A DNA stretch of 64,000 nt from Clostridiales bacterium. GTDB taxonomy: Bacteria > Bacillota > Desulfotomaculia > Desulfotomaculales > VENG01. Both the position numbers and the translations under genes were made by a program. Below the pieces are notes generated by a model, which worked only from the letters and a program-made list of their open reading frames with translations, searched no databases and had not been told where the DNA came from. The stretch lies in the NCBI GenBank assembly GCA_021736985.1, contig JAIPEW010000004.1, positions 1 through 64,000 on the forward strand, in the 5' to 3' direction. Within the stretch, counting starts at the first letter, position 1. The number at the start of each line of letters is the position of its first letter. Of the stretch, positions 37,649-46,369 are shown in pieces.

Positions 37649-39802
37649 TTAATTCTGCCTTTCAAGCGGGGCATAACATGCCATAAGTGTTTTTATTCCC
37701 AATCCCGTAAAATTAACTTTTATTTCCTGCTTATCTCCATGCCCCCTGATATCGGTTACTATCCCGTTGCCCCACTTGCGGTGATACACATGGTCACCAG
37801 GTACAAAAGAAGATGAACTGCCGTATTCTTCGCGGGTTTTAGCATATTCATTCTCAAAAGTAGGATTTTCCGCATCCAACGGGTCTCTTGTAGTTATACA
37901 CTCTTCAGGTATTTCTTTTAAAAACCGGGATGATTTATTAGCCCTGGTATATCCATACAATGTTCTTTGATAGCAGTGCGTAATGTAAAGCCTTTCCCGG
38001 GCCCTGGTTATTCCCACGTAGCATATACGCCTTTCTTCTTCCATTTCCGCAGGCTCGTTTAAACTGCGGGCATGTGGAAAAATCCCTTCTTCCATACCAG
38101 CCAAAAACACCACTGGAAATTCCAGTCCTTTTGCACCATGCAGTGTCATCATAGTAATTTGGTCACTATCTTCATCATAATTATCCATGTCTGTAACCAA
38201 TGCAAGGCCAGATAAAAAATCTTCTAAGCTGCCCTCCGGTTGTTCCCGATCAAATTCCTGTGTTACAGTTAGAAATTCTTGCAAATTTTCCTGGCGGGTT
38301 TGCGACTCTTTACTATTTTCTTTCTGCAGAAAATGCCAGTAACCTGTACGAAACAAAGTTTCCTCGGTAAGTTCAGTCACACTTATATTTTCTTTTTTCT
38401 CCATAAGCAGCGCTAAACTTTCACCGAATTCTTTTGCTGCTGAACGTGTTTTAGCTGCAAGTTTATTTATTTTTTCAGCATTATTAAGTATTTCTATAAA
38501 ATTAACATTTCCAGAATCAGTCTGCTCCAATATTTTCTCAACTGAAACATTTCCAATACCCCTTTTAGGGACATTAATTATCCTGCGCAGGCTAACCCTG
38601 TCATATGGATTGACCAGCAGACGCAAGTATGCTATAAGATCTTTAATTTCTTTTCTCTCATAAAACCTGAGTCCCCCGACCATGGTATAAGGTATATTAT
38701 TATATAAAAACTTTTCTTCCAAAACTCTGGATTGAGCATGCGTCCGGTACAATACTGCCATATCATTATAGTTGTACCCTTTTTCTTTTAAACGTAATAC
38801 CCGGTCTGCTAAAAAACTTGCTTCTGCATGCTCATTATAACCGGTAAAAAGTATCACAAGATCTCCCTCCGGGCCCGCAGTCCAGAGTTTTTTATCTTTT
38901 CTTTCTACGTTATTACTTATGATATTATTAGCACTGTTTAATATAGTTTGTGTAGAACGATAATTTTGTTCTAAAAGAACTGTATGCGCATCAGAATAAT
39001 CTTTTTCGAAATCCAGTATATTCTGCATATCAGCCCCACGGAAGCGATATATACTTTGATCAGGATCTCCTACAACACATATATTACGGTGAGTTTGTGC
39101 CAGCATATTTACCAGGAAGTACTGAACATGGTTAGTATCCTGGTATTCATCAACCAGTATATATTTAAACTTATCCTGGTAATATTGAAGAACTGAGGGA
39201 TTTGACTGGAATAAACGGACTGTGACCATTAGTAGATCATCAAAATCCATAGCATTGTTTCGTAATAACTTATTCTCATACAGCTCGTAAACATCAGCAA
39301 CTTTTTCCTTAAAAAAATCATCTGCATCTAACTTATACTCCCGTGCAGTTTTCAAGCTGTTTTTAGCAGTTGAAATCGCCGACGCTACACTTCTGGGAGT
39401 AAATTTTTTTTCATCTATATCTAATTCTTTTAAACATTCTTTAATTACTGACTGCTTGTCAGACTCATCGTAAATTACAAAATTGTTGTTATAATTCATG
39501 AAACGAGCCTGAGATCTTAAAATACGCAGACAAGCAGCATGAAAAGTTGATACCCATAATTCCTTTGTCTCTTCAGGAATCATGTTACCTATTCTTTGTT
39601 TCATTTCAGCTGCTGCTTTATTCGTAAAAGTAATAGCCAGTATATTAGCAGGTGATACCCCAATATTTTCAATTAAATAAGCAATACGGCACGTTAATAC
39701 GCGTGTTTTTCCCGACCCTGCGCCAGCATGCACCAAAAGAGGGCCATTAACATGCTTTACTGCTTCTTTCTGGCTGTCATTCAAACCTTCTAAAATATTC
39801 AT
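37649..39802 (-). CDS. pcrA: ATP-dependent DNA helicase PcrA (UvrD/Rep family)
   Basis: The 717-residue superfamily 1A helicase has Walker A VHAGAGSGKTRVLTCRIAYL, motif II ILVDEYQDTN, motif III VVGDPDQSIYRFRGAD, and motif VI RICYVGITRARERLYITH. A C-terminal tail carries the PcrA signature (YRKWGNGIVTDIRG), which binds RNA polymerase and partner proteins. It works in repair and rolling-circle replication. ATG 39802 opens the pcrA-ligA-gat run. Confidence 0.96.
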   Translation of the reverse strand: MNILEGLNDSQKEAVKHVNGPLLVHAGAGSGKTRVLTCRIAYLIENIGVSPANILAITFTNKAAAEMKQRIGNMIPEETKELWVSTFHAACLRILRSQARFMNYNNNFVIYDESDKQSVIKECLKELDIDEKKFTPRSVASAISTAKNSLKTAREYKLDADDFFKEKVADVYELYENKLLRNNAMDFDDLLMVTVRLFQSNPSVLQYYQDKFKYILVDEYQDTNHVQYFLVNMLAQTHRNICVVGDPDQSIYRFRGADMQNILDFEKDYSDAHTVLLEQNYRSTQTILNSANNIISNNVERKDKKLWTAGPEGDLVILFTGYNEHAEASFLADRVLRLKEKGYNYNDMAVLYRTHAQSRVLEEKFLYNNIPYTMVGGLRFYERKEIKDLIAYLRLLVNPYDRVSLRRIINVPKRGIGNVSVEKILEQTDSGNVNFIEILNNAEKINKLAAKTRSAAKEFGESLALLMEKKENISVTELTEETLFRTGYWHFLQKENSKESQTRQENLQEFLTVTQEFDREQPEGSLEDFLSGLALVTDMDNYDEDSDQITMMTLHGAKGLEFPVVFLAGMEEGIFPHARSLNEPAEMEEERRICYVGITRARERLYITHCYQRTLYGYTRANKSSRFLKEIPEECITTRDPLDAENPTFENEYAKTREEYGSSSSFVPGDHVYHRKWGNGIVTDIRGHGDKQEIKVNFTGLGIKTLMACYAPLERQN

Positions 39803-39947
39803 GATAATCCTCCCGTAAACTGTTGGACAAATACTCTGGTAAATTATATCACACTAGTTAAATGCAATACAGGTCTATACCCCTAGCTGATATAATTTAT
39901 CTATTAATGCTGAATTTGCTGGAATCTATACTAGACATACAGGTTCA

Positions 39948-39985
39948 TAAAAAGAGAGAACATTATTGTATGTTCTCTCTTTTTA
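39948..39985. terminator. Terminator of the his operon
   Basis: AAAAAGAGAGAACAT-ACAATA-ATGTTCTCTCTTTTTAT follows hisE. Both flanks are A/T runs, so it may act in both directions. Confidence 0.9.
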
Positions 39986-39991
39986 TAGGCT

Positions 39992-40237
39992 TTATTTTTT
40001 TCTTTTTTCTAGTTCATAAAAAATTTCACCGGGAGTTATTCCCTTTTCTGCTAGAAGCACCAGTAGATGGTATATGAAATCCCCGCATTCGTATATTGTA
40101 TTTTCTCTATCATTGCTTTTAGCTCCTATAATTATCTCTGCACACTCTTCACCGAGTTTCTTTAATATCTTATCCTGGCCTTTTTCAAATAAGTATGTTG
40201 TATAAGAACCTTCCGGCATAGTTGATTTTCTGTTCAA
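39992..40237 (-). CDS. hisE: Phosphoribosyl-ATP pyrophosphatase
   Basis: The sequence contains EGSYTTYLFEKGQDKILKKLGEECAE and FIYHLLVLLAEKGITP, the MazG-like fold of HisE. It hydrolyses PR-ATP to PR-AMP in histidine synthesis. The only usual start is TTG 40237 with a weak AAGG. The conserved family N-terminus continues upstream in frame (DDLYKVI) without an ATG, GTG or TTG before the stop behind hisI. The true start may therefore be unusual (ATA) or the N-terminus shortened. It is last in the his operon. Confidence 0.88.
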   Translation of the reverse strand: MNRKSTMPEGSYTTYLFEKGQDKILKKLGEECAEIIIGAKSNDRENTIYECGDFIYHLLVLLAEKGITPGEIFYELEKRKK

Positions 40238-40290
40238 TATAACCTTATATAAATCATCTATTATTGCACAGACATCCTTTTCCGGGAAAA

Positions 40291-40683
40291 CTATTTTTTT
40301 TTACCGTAAACTTCACCGGGATCAAATAACTTTTCTCCTTTTATAATAACCGTTCCATCTTCTTGAATTTTATTATGAAAACAGCTGAAATATCCCTTAT
40401 GGCACGCAGCATTTTTCTGCTCAGCTTGCACCAGGAGCGTATCAGCGTCACAATCAAAAAATATGTCTCTTACTATTTGATTATTCCCGGAAGTTTCCCC
40501 TTTGTGCCACAGCGTCTGTCTGCTGCGGCTCCAGAACCATGTTTCTCCGCTCTCTATTGTTTTTTCAACAGCAAGCTTGTTCATATAAGCCATCATTAAT
40601 ACGTCTTTCGTGTTAACGTCTTGAATAATGGCCGGAATAAGCCCGTCGGAATTGTACTTTAAATTATCAACATCAAATGACAT
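40291..40683 (-). CDS. hisI: Phosphoribosyl-AMP cyclohydrolase
   Basis: The 130-residue protein starts at ATG 40683 behind TGAGGTG. The motifs are PAIIQDVNTKDVLMMAYMN, ETWFWSRSRQTLWHKGETSGN, and the metal-binding FFDCDADTLLVQ and KNAACHKGYFSCF. It opens the purine ring of PR-AMP. HisE is a separate gene downstream, not fused as in many Bacteria. Confidence 0.95.
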   Translation of the reverse strand: MSFDVDNLKYNSDGLIPAIIQDVNTKDVLMMAYMNKLAVEKTIESGETWFWSRSRQTLWHKGETSGNNQIVRDIFFDCDADTLLVQAEQKNAACHKGYFSCFHNKIQEDGTVIIKGEKLFDPGEVYGKKK

Positions 40684-40739
40684 AACCTTACACCTCATTT
40701 TAGCTCAATTAACCAGTAATATGCATTATTATTAATAAC

Positions 40740-41504
40740 TTATTCATCAGCCGGCAACCTAACGGGAACGTCATTATTATAAAGATACTGTTTAGTATCA
40801 TTAATCGTACACTCTTTAAAATGAAAAATGGAAGCAGCAAGAGCAGCACTTGCTTCACCAGCTGTCAGGCCATCTTTTAAATGTTCCATGGTTCCAACAC
40901 CACCGGAAGCAATTACAGGAATGTTAACTGCCCTGGATACAACTGCAGTCAATGAAATATCAAAACCACTTTTAGTACCATCCCGGTCCATGCTGGTAAG
41001 CAGTATTTCTCCGGCACCAAGCTTTTCTACCCTGCGGGCCCATTCTACGGCATCAATACCCGTTGAATTGCGCCCTCCGTGAGTATATATTTCCCATTTT
41101 TCTTTTCCTACTTGCCGGGCATCTACAGCTGCTGTTATACACTGGCTACCAAATACAGTTGAAGATTCTCTTATTATCTCCGGGTTTTTTATCGCAGCAG
41201 TATTTATAGAAACCTTGTCTGCCCCGGCATTTAATATGGCTCTTATGTCTTCAATTGTACTTATTCCGCCCCCTACCGTAAATGGAATAAATACTTCCCC
41301 TGCAGTGCGGTAAACCATATCCAGAGTAGTCTTTCGCTTTTCGTGTGAAGCAGTAATATCCAGGAAAACAAGTTCATCTGCACCTTCACGATCATAGAGC
41401 GCAGCAAGTTCAACAGGATCTCCTGCATCGCGTAAATTAATAAAATTAGTACCTTTAACTACTCTACCTCCGGCAACATCCAAACATGGTATAATACGCT
41501 TCAT
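40740..41504 (-). CDS. hisF: Imidazole glycerol phosphate synthase, cyclase subunit
   Basis: The 254-residue beta/alpha barrel begins [18 protein letters not shown] with catalytic Asp in CLDV. It has [27 protein letters not shown] and [14 protein letters not shown] with the second catalytic Asp. It works with HisH, which delivers ammonia. The ATG at 41504 overlaps the hisA stop (TAATG), so translation is probably coupled; ATG 41510 is an alternative. Confidence 0.95.
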   Translation of the reverse strand: MKRIIPCLDVAGGRVVKGTNFINLRDAGDPVELAALYDREGADELVFLDITASHEKRKTTLDMVYRTAGEVFIPFTVGGGISTIEDIRAILNAGADKVSINTAAIKNPEIIRESSTVFGSQCITAAVDARQVGKEKWEIYTHGGRNSTGIDAVEWARRVEKLGAGEILLTSMDRDGTKSGFDISLTAVVSRAVNIPVIASGGVGTMEHLKDGLTAGEASAALAASIFHFKECTINDTKQYLYNNDVPVRLPADE

Positions 41505-42247
41505 TAGCATATACAGGTCTTATCTCCTCTAGCAATGGCTAAAGCTTCTTCTAAATTTACTGTTCCCGCATAAAGAGACTTGCCCATTATAACTCCTTCT
41601 ACGCCGAGATTCTCCATTTTTTTGAGAGCACTTACGTCTTCAAGTGTAGATATACCGCCTGACGCAATTACTTTCATCGATGTAGATTTTGCTATTTCAG
41701 ATATAGCATTGAAGTTAGGTCCTTTTAACGTGCCGTCCCGCCATATGTCAGTAAATATTATTCTTTTTACTCCCTTTTCACACATTTCCAGTGCCAGGTC
41801 TACCGCCATTTTCTCTGCGGTAAGCCCCCAACCTTCTATGGCAACCTTACCATTTCTAGCATCAATACCTACTACAATATTTTCACCATATTCTTTACAT
41901 CCTTCTTCTACAAGTTCTGGATTTACTATAGCTGCCGTCCCCAGGATAACCCGTGAAACACCCAGATTAACTAGATTTTCCACTGTTTCCATTTCTCGAA
42001 TTCCTCCACCAACTTGTATAGGTATGTTTACAGACTTAATGATATCACTAATTACCTCCATATTCTTAGGTGACCCGGTAAATGCGCCATCCAGGTCAAC
42101 AACATGCAGGTAACCGGATCCAGACTTCTCCCAAGCTCTGGCCACCTTGGCAGGCTCATCAGAGTAGACGGTTTCCATATCCGGCTTTCCTTCTACCAGG
42201 CGAACACATTGACCTGCTCGCAGGTCAATTGCCGGAATAATTAACAT
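41504..42247 (-). CDS. hisA: ProFAR isomerase
   Basis: The 247-residue barrel starts [18 protein letters not shown] and carries the phosphate-binding [16 protein letters not shown] and [14 protein letters not shown] with the catalytic Asp pair typical of HisA. It performs the Amadori rearrangement of ProFAR. The start overlaps the hisH stop by 7 bp and the end overlaps hisF. Confidence 0.95.
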   Translation of the reverse strand: MLIIPAIDLRAGQCVRLVEGKPDMETVYSDEPAKVARAWEKSGSGYLHVVDLDGAFTGSPKNMEVISDIIKSVNIPIQVGGGIREMETVENLVNLGVSRVILGTAAIVNPELVEEGCKEYGENIVVGIDARNGKVAIEGWGLTAEKMAVDLALEMCEKGVKRIIFTDIWRDGTLKGPNFNAISEIAKSTSMKVIASGGISTLEDVSALKKMENLGVEGVIMGKSLYAGTVNLEEALAIARGDKTCIC

Positions 42248-42852
42248 TTTACAACCAACCCCCCAAAATTTCGCAAAATTCGCAGGCCCAGGGCACTGCT
42301 CTTTTCCGGGTGAAACTGTATACCAAAGATATTATTTTTAGTTACCCCTGAAACAAAGTTTATTCCATAATCAGTTCTTGTGACAATTATATCGTCAGTA
42401 TCTGGAGTTACAAAATATGAATGTACAAAATAAAATGCAGAGTACTCAGGGATATTGTTAAATAAAACACAATCGCTGGTAAATTGTACCTGGTTCCATC
42501 CCATGTGCGGAACTTTTAAACTTGCAGGCAGACGCTGCACCTTACCGGGAAATATCCCCAGTCCCTCAGTATTTCCATGTTCTTCACTGGTACTAAAAAG
42601 AACCTGGAACCCGAGACAAATGCCCATCAGCGGCTTATTATTTTCTACAGCTTCTAAAATAATTTTATCCATGCCGTACTTACAGATGTTCTTCATTGCA
42701 TCTCTAAAAGCACCCACACCTGGAACTACCAATGCCGAACACTCACGTGCTTCACCCGGATCATTAACAACTTTTGCAAAATAACCGCATTTTTCAAATC
42801 CCTTCACTACACTGCGAAGGTTCCCCATCCCATAATCAATAACACCTATCAC
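42241..42852 (-). CDS. hisH: Imidazole glycerol phosphate synthase, glutamine amidotransferase subunit
   Basis: The 203-residue class I amidotransferase has VIDYGMGNLRSVVKGFE, the catalytic Cys in MGICLGFQVLF and the catalytic His-Glu in FGIQFHPEKSS. It supplies ammonia to HisF. The start is GTG 42852 behind AAAGTAGG. Position between hisB and hisA is normal. Confidence 0.95.
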   Translation of the reverse strand: MIGVIDYGMGNLRSVVKGFEKCGYFAKVVNDPGEARECSALVVPGVGAFRDAMKNICKYGMDKIILEAVENNKPLMGICLGFQVLFSTSEEHGNTEGLGIFPGKVQRLPASLKVPHMGWNQVQFTSDCVLFNNIPEYSAFYFVHSYFVTPDTDDIIVTRTDYGINFVSGVTKNNIFGIQFHPEKSSALGLRILRNFGGLVVKC

Positions 42853-42871
42853 TGCAATAACCTACTTTCTT

Positions 42872-43465
42872 TTATAGCAATCCCTTGGTAGAAAGTAATT
42901 CTTCACTGCACCCTATTAAGGCAGCCTGTCCCATTGACCTTCCCAATCCTTTAAATAATGCTTCTATAATATGATGACAATTCCTTCCGGAAATTTGCCG
43001 CACATGTAGAGTTATCTCGCTGTTTATTGCTAATGCTCTTAAAAACTCTTCTATTAATTCAGTATCAAAATCTCCTACTTTTTCAGCTGGTAATTGTAAT
43101 TCACAGGCTAAGAAACCTCTTCCACTAATATCTACGGCAGTTAATACAAGGGCTTCATCCATAGGTATAACAGCATGCCCGTAACGTGTAATGCCTTTTT
43201 TATCATGCAGGCATTTGTTAAAAACTTTTCCAAGGCATATACCCACATCTTCAACAGTATGATGATAATCAACATGCGTATCTCCCTGTGCATTTACTTT
43301 TAAATAAAAACCCCCGTGTTTAGCCCACAGTTGAAGCATATGATCTAGAAAGGGTACCCCTGTACTTATGTTTGAAGTACTGGTGCTACCGTCCAGATGA
43401 ATTTCTAACTTTACATCAGTTTCATTTGTTTTACGATTAACATTTGCAAAGCGTTTACCTTCCAT
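42872..43465 (-). CDS. hisB: Imidazoleglycerol-phosphate dehydratase
   Basis: The 197-residue monofunctional enzyme shows GVPFLDHMLQLWAKHGGF, DYHHTVEDVGICLG with the manganese-binding HHxxE, and HHIIEALFKGLGRSM. It removes water from IGP to give imidazole acetol phosphate. No phosphatase domain is fused. AAAGGGGG lies upstream of ATG. Confidence 0.96.
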   Translation of the reverse strand: MEGKRFANVNRKTNETDVKLEIHLDGSTSTSNISTGVPFLDHMLQLWAKHGGFYLKVNAQGDTHVDYHHTVEDVGICLGKVFNKCLHDKKGITRYGHAVIPMDEALVLTAVDISGRGFLACELQLPAEKVGDFDTELIEEFLRALAINSEITLHVRQISGRNCHHIIEALFKGLGRSMGQAALIGCSEELLSTKGLL

Positions 43466-43477
43466 GCAGTACCCCCT

Positions 43478-44542
43478 TTAGCCAGCTGCTTTTACAAGCG
43501 CTTTTATAAAAGCATTGTTTTCATCCCTTGTTCCTACTGAGACTCTTAAACAATTTTCTACTACAGGACTGCTTACATTCCTTATTAAGATGTTATGCTC
43601 TAAAAGTTCACTGTGAACTTTAGCTGCATCACAGGAAGGCTCAAAAAGTATAAAATTTGTTACAGTAGGGTAAACTTTTATATTTAAATTTTTCATTTTA
43701 TTTAATAAGTATTCACGCTCAGCTTTAATATTTTCAATAATATCCTGGTATAACGACAGGTTTTCTAATACAGTAACTGCAGCCAGTTGTGAATAAGTAT
43801 TTAAATTAAACGGCTGCTTCACCCTGCATACCTGCCGTATAACTTCTGGATTTGCAAGCAGATATCCAACTCTTAAACCTGCTAATCCAAAAGATTTTGA
43901 AAAACTGCGTATAACTACCATGTTAGGATATTTACGCAATAATACTGCTGTTGTTTTACCCCCGAATTCTATATACGCTTCATCTACTACTACTAAACAG
44001 TTTACACTATTTAATATTTGTTCCAATTCTTCATGTTTTATCTCATTAGCAGTTGGATTATTAGGTGAACATATAAAAATTATTCTAGTATCAGTATCCT
44101 GTTCATAATTTTTTATTTTCTCGATATCAATGGAAAAACAGCTTTTTCTAGGAATAAATACTGGTTCTGCACCCGCTACCCGGCTGTGCACTTCATACAT
44201 GGAAAAAGTAGGTGAAGTTATAATTACTTTTCCCCCTGCAGCAAAGGTAAGTGCAAGATCCAGAATGATTTCGTCAGAACCGTTCCCAGCCAGTATGTAA
44301 TCTTCGGAAAACCCAGTATAGCTGGCCAGTGCTTTTACCAGGTTATTAGCAAGTGGGTCGGGATAACGATTAAAATAATGTGAATATAACTTTTCGTTAA
44401 TATCATCTTTTACTTCACGAGGAAGATCATACGGGTTTTCGTTAGCATCCAGGCGAATCATTCCAGGATACTGCTGGGGGACATAGGGCTCCATATCCTT
44501 CAAGTCATCCCGGGCAAGTTTTGAAGCACTAAAATTATTCAT
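43478..44542 (-). CDS. hisC: Histidinol-phosphate aminotransferase
   Basis: The 354-residue fold-type I PLP enzyme has MIRLDANENPYDLP, ILAGNGSDEIILDL, CSPNNPTANEI, VVDEAYIEF and the PLP Lys in VIRSFSKSFGLAGLRVGY. It aminates imidazole acetol phosphate. Its start lies 8 bp inside the end of hisD, so translation is likely coupled. Confidence 0.95.
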   Translation of the reverse strand: MNNFSASKLARDDLKDMEPYVPQQYPGMIRLDANENPYDLPREVKDDINEKLYSHYFNRYPDPLANNLVKALASYTGFSEDYILAGNGSDEIILDLALTFAAGGKVIITSPTFSMYEVHSRVAGAEPVFIPRKSCFSIDIEKIKNYEQDTDTRIIFICSPNNPTANEIKHEELEQILNSVNCLVVVDEAYIEFGGKTTAVLLRKYPNMVVIRSFSKSFGLAGLRVGYLLANPEVIRQVCRVKQPFNLNTYSQLAAVTVLENLSLYQDIIENIKAEREYLLNKMKNLNIKVYPTVTNFILFEPSCDAAKVHSELLEHNILIRNVSSPVVENCLRVSVGTRDENNAFIKALVKAAG

Positions 44543-45839
44543 CCGGAAATACTCCTTTTTTTCTTATTCTTGTCTCTATTGCCCTGGCATGAGCTTCAAA
44601 TCCTTCTACCCGTGCCAGTTCTATTATAGAAGGAGCTGCTTCCTGCAGTTTTTCCCTGGAATATGATACAACGCTTGTCTTTTTTAAGAATGAATCTACA
44701 TTTAAAGGAGAAAAGAAACGAGCTGTACCGTTTGTAGGTAATATATGATTTGGTCCCGCAAAATAATCGCCAACAGGTTCTGGTGAATTATATCCAAGGA
44801 AAACTGCTCCTGCATTTTTGATTTTTCCCAGCAGCTCGTACGGGCTTTCAACCATTAATTCCAGGTGCTCAGGAGCAATATCATTTGCTATGTCAACAGC
44901 CTGTTCTAAATTTTCAACCAGCACAATACTACCATAATGTTGTAAAGATTCTCTTGCTACTTCTTGCCGCGGGAGCTGTATTAGCTGTGCAGAGAGTTCT
45001 TTTGCTGTATCTTCAGCAATTGCCTGGCTGGTAGTTACTAGTACAGCTGAAGACATGATATCATGTTCTGCCTGCGAGAGCATATCTGCTGCAGCACACT
45101 GTGGGCTAGCATTCTCATCTGCTACTACCAGTACTTCACTGGGACCTGCCAGCATATCAATATCCACCAATCCGTAAACTTGCTGCTTGGCAAGAGTAAC
45201 ATATACATTGCCCGGCCCTGTTATTTTATCGACTTTTGGTATAGTTTCAGTACCATGTGCCAGGGCGGCAACTCCCTGTGCACCACCTACCCTGTATATC
45301 TCATCCACACCGGCTTCTTTTGCTGCAGCTAGCGTGTGAGGGTTTATTTTCCCCCCGGGCCCCGGTGGAGTTACCATGACAATCTTTTTCACACCTGCTA
45401 CCTTAGCAGGTATTGCATTCATTAAAGCAGAAGATGGATATGCAGCAGTACCTCCGGGCACATACACACCAGCTTTTTCTACTGGCCGTATTAATTGCCC
45501 CAATATAGTACCATTACCTTCTGCCTCAAACCAGGACGTTCTTAATTGTTTTTTATGGTGATCTTTAATATTATTTGCGGCAGCAGTAAGCGCAGATATA
45601 AAATCCCGGCTAACTTCATTAAAAGCAGCTTCAATTTCTTCAGGTGTTACCTGTATACTGCCGGGCTCAATCCGGACATTATCAAGCTCAAAAGCATACT
45701 GGCAAACTGCTTTATCTCCATTATCCTTCACATTTTCTATTATACCTTTTACCGTACCGGCGGCATTCTGTCGATCTAACGTTTTGCGATTTTTTATTAC
45801 TTTTAATGTCGGGTGCCCGGGGTATAATATTTCCAGCAT
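44535..45839 (-). CDS. hisD: Histidinol dehydrogenase
   Basis: The 434-residue zinc enzyme carries PGGTAAYPSSALMNAIPAKVAG, ITGPGNVYVTLAKQQV, the signature DMLAGPSEVLVVADE and APEHLELMVE. It oxidises histidinol to histidine in two steps. As first gene of the operon it lies behind a strong sigma-A promoter and a candidate operator. hisG and hisZ, which normally lead such operons in clostridia, are absent here. Confidence 0.95.
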   Translation of the reverse strand: MLEILYPGHPTLKVIKNRKTLDRQNAAGTVKGIIENVKDNGDKAVCQYAFELDNVRIEPGSIQVTPEEIEAAFNEVSRDFISALTAAANNIKDHHKKQLRTSWFEAEGNGTILGQLIRPVEKAGVYVPGGTAAYPSSALMNAIPAKVAGVKKIVMVTPPGPGGKINPHTLAAAKEAGVDEIYRVGGAQGVAALAHGTETIPKVDKITGPGNVYVTLAKQQVYGLVDIDMLAGPSEVLVVADENASPQCAAADMLSQAEHDIMSSAVLVTTSQAIAEDTAKELSAQLIQLPRQEVARESLQHYGSIVLVENLEQAVDIANDIAPEHLELMVESPYELLGKIKNAGAVFLGYNSPEPVGDYFAGPNHILPTNGTARFFSPLNVDSFLKKTSVVSYSREKLQEAAPSIIELARVEGFEAHARAIETRIRKKGVFPDE

Positions 45840-45865
45840 TTTTACACATCCTTTAATTAGTTAAA

Positions 45866-45877
45866 ACATTAACATGT
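45866..45877. promoter_or_regulatory. Candidate operator at the his promoter
   Basis: ACATTAACATGT is an ACAT-N4-ATGT palindrome located a few bases downstream of the his promoter -10 element. A TrpR-family regulator gene adjoins it. Binding by that regulator is a guess from position. Confidence 0.3.
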
Positions 45878-45881
45878 AGAT

Positions 45882-45910
45882 ATAATAAAACAAAATCAAT
45901 ACTCTGTCAA
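45882..45910 (-). promoter_or_regulatory. Sigma-A promoter of the his operon
   Basis: On the minus strand TTGACA and TATTAT are separated by 17 bp, about 45 bp upstream of the hisD start. The leader is too short for a T-box. Confidence 0.72.
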
Positions 45911-45916
45911 ATATTT

Positions 45917-46213
45917 TTAATCTTTATCAACTCTGGAAAATACAATTTGGTAACCATCAGCACCATAATTCAATGCTCTCTTTACCCTGCTGATTGTTGC
46001 TGTGCTAGCCCCTGTCTGCTCAGCTATATCACCATAAGTATACTCACCTTTTAACATCCTAGCTACTTCCAATCTCTGGGCTAGGGATTTTAATTCGGCA
46101 ATCGTGCAAATGTCTTCAAAAAATTGATAACACTCTTCATTGTTTTCCAGGGTTAAAATGGCTTCAAACAACCTATCCAGCATAGGGTCCCGTAATTTTT
46201 TACTGTAAGGCAA
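45917..46213 (-). CDS. TrpR-family transcriptional regulator (YerC/YecD, HisR-like)
   Basis: The 98-residue protein has the TrpR fold: EDICTIAELKSLAQRLEVARML and a helix-turn-helix YGDIAEQTGASTATISRVKRALNYG. In Firmicutes this group (YerC) has been proposed to regulate histidine genes as HisR. Its position directly upstream of hisD on the same strand fits that. The start is TTG 46213, seven bases behind GGAGGG; the ATG at that site opens only a 5-codon frame. Ligand and operator are not shown by sequence. Confidence 0.82.
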   Translation of the reverse strand: MPYSKKLRDPMLDRLFEAILTLENNEECYQFFEDICTIAELKSLAQRLEVARMLKGEYTYGDIAEQTGASTATISRVKRALNYGADGYQIVFSRVDKD

Positions 46214-46313
46214 GCATTTTCCCTCCTGCTCTGGCTTATATTCATTCCGTACTTGTATTCTATAAGTTTACCCCTAATCCTTTTTAGTATTGCAAAGAAT
46301 TAAAGTATTAGCG

Positions 46314-46348
46314 TGAAAAATTTCAGCAGTTTTAAACTGCTGAAATTC
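46314..46348 (-). terminator. Terminator of the pur operon
   Basis: AATTTCAGCAGTTTAAAACTGCTGAAATTTTTC follows purD on the minus strand and ends the operon before yerC. Confidence 0.9.
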
Positions 46349-46369
46349 GTATAGTACTATGCATAATAG

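Noticed and set aside
37445-37816. 123-residue plus-strand ORF between ligA and pcrA
   Set aside because: It overlaps the dispersed repeat and the 3' end of pcrA, lacks family resemblance and is not preceded by a convincing start context.
41580-42113. 177-residue plus-strand ORF
   Set aside because: It lies entirely antisense to hisA, whose motifs are unmistakable.
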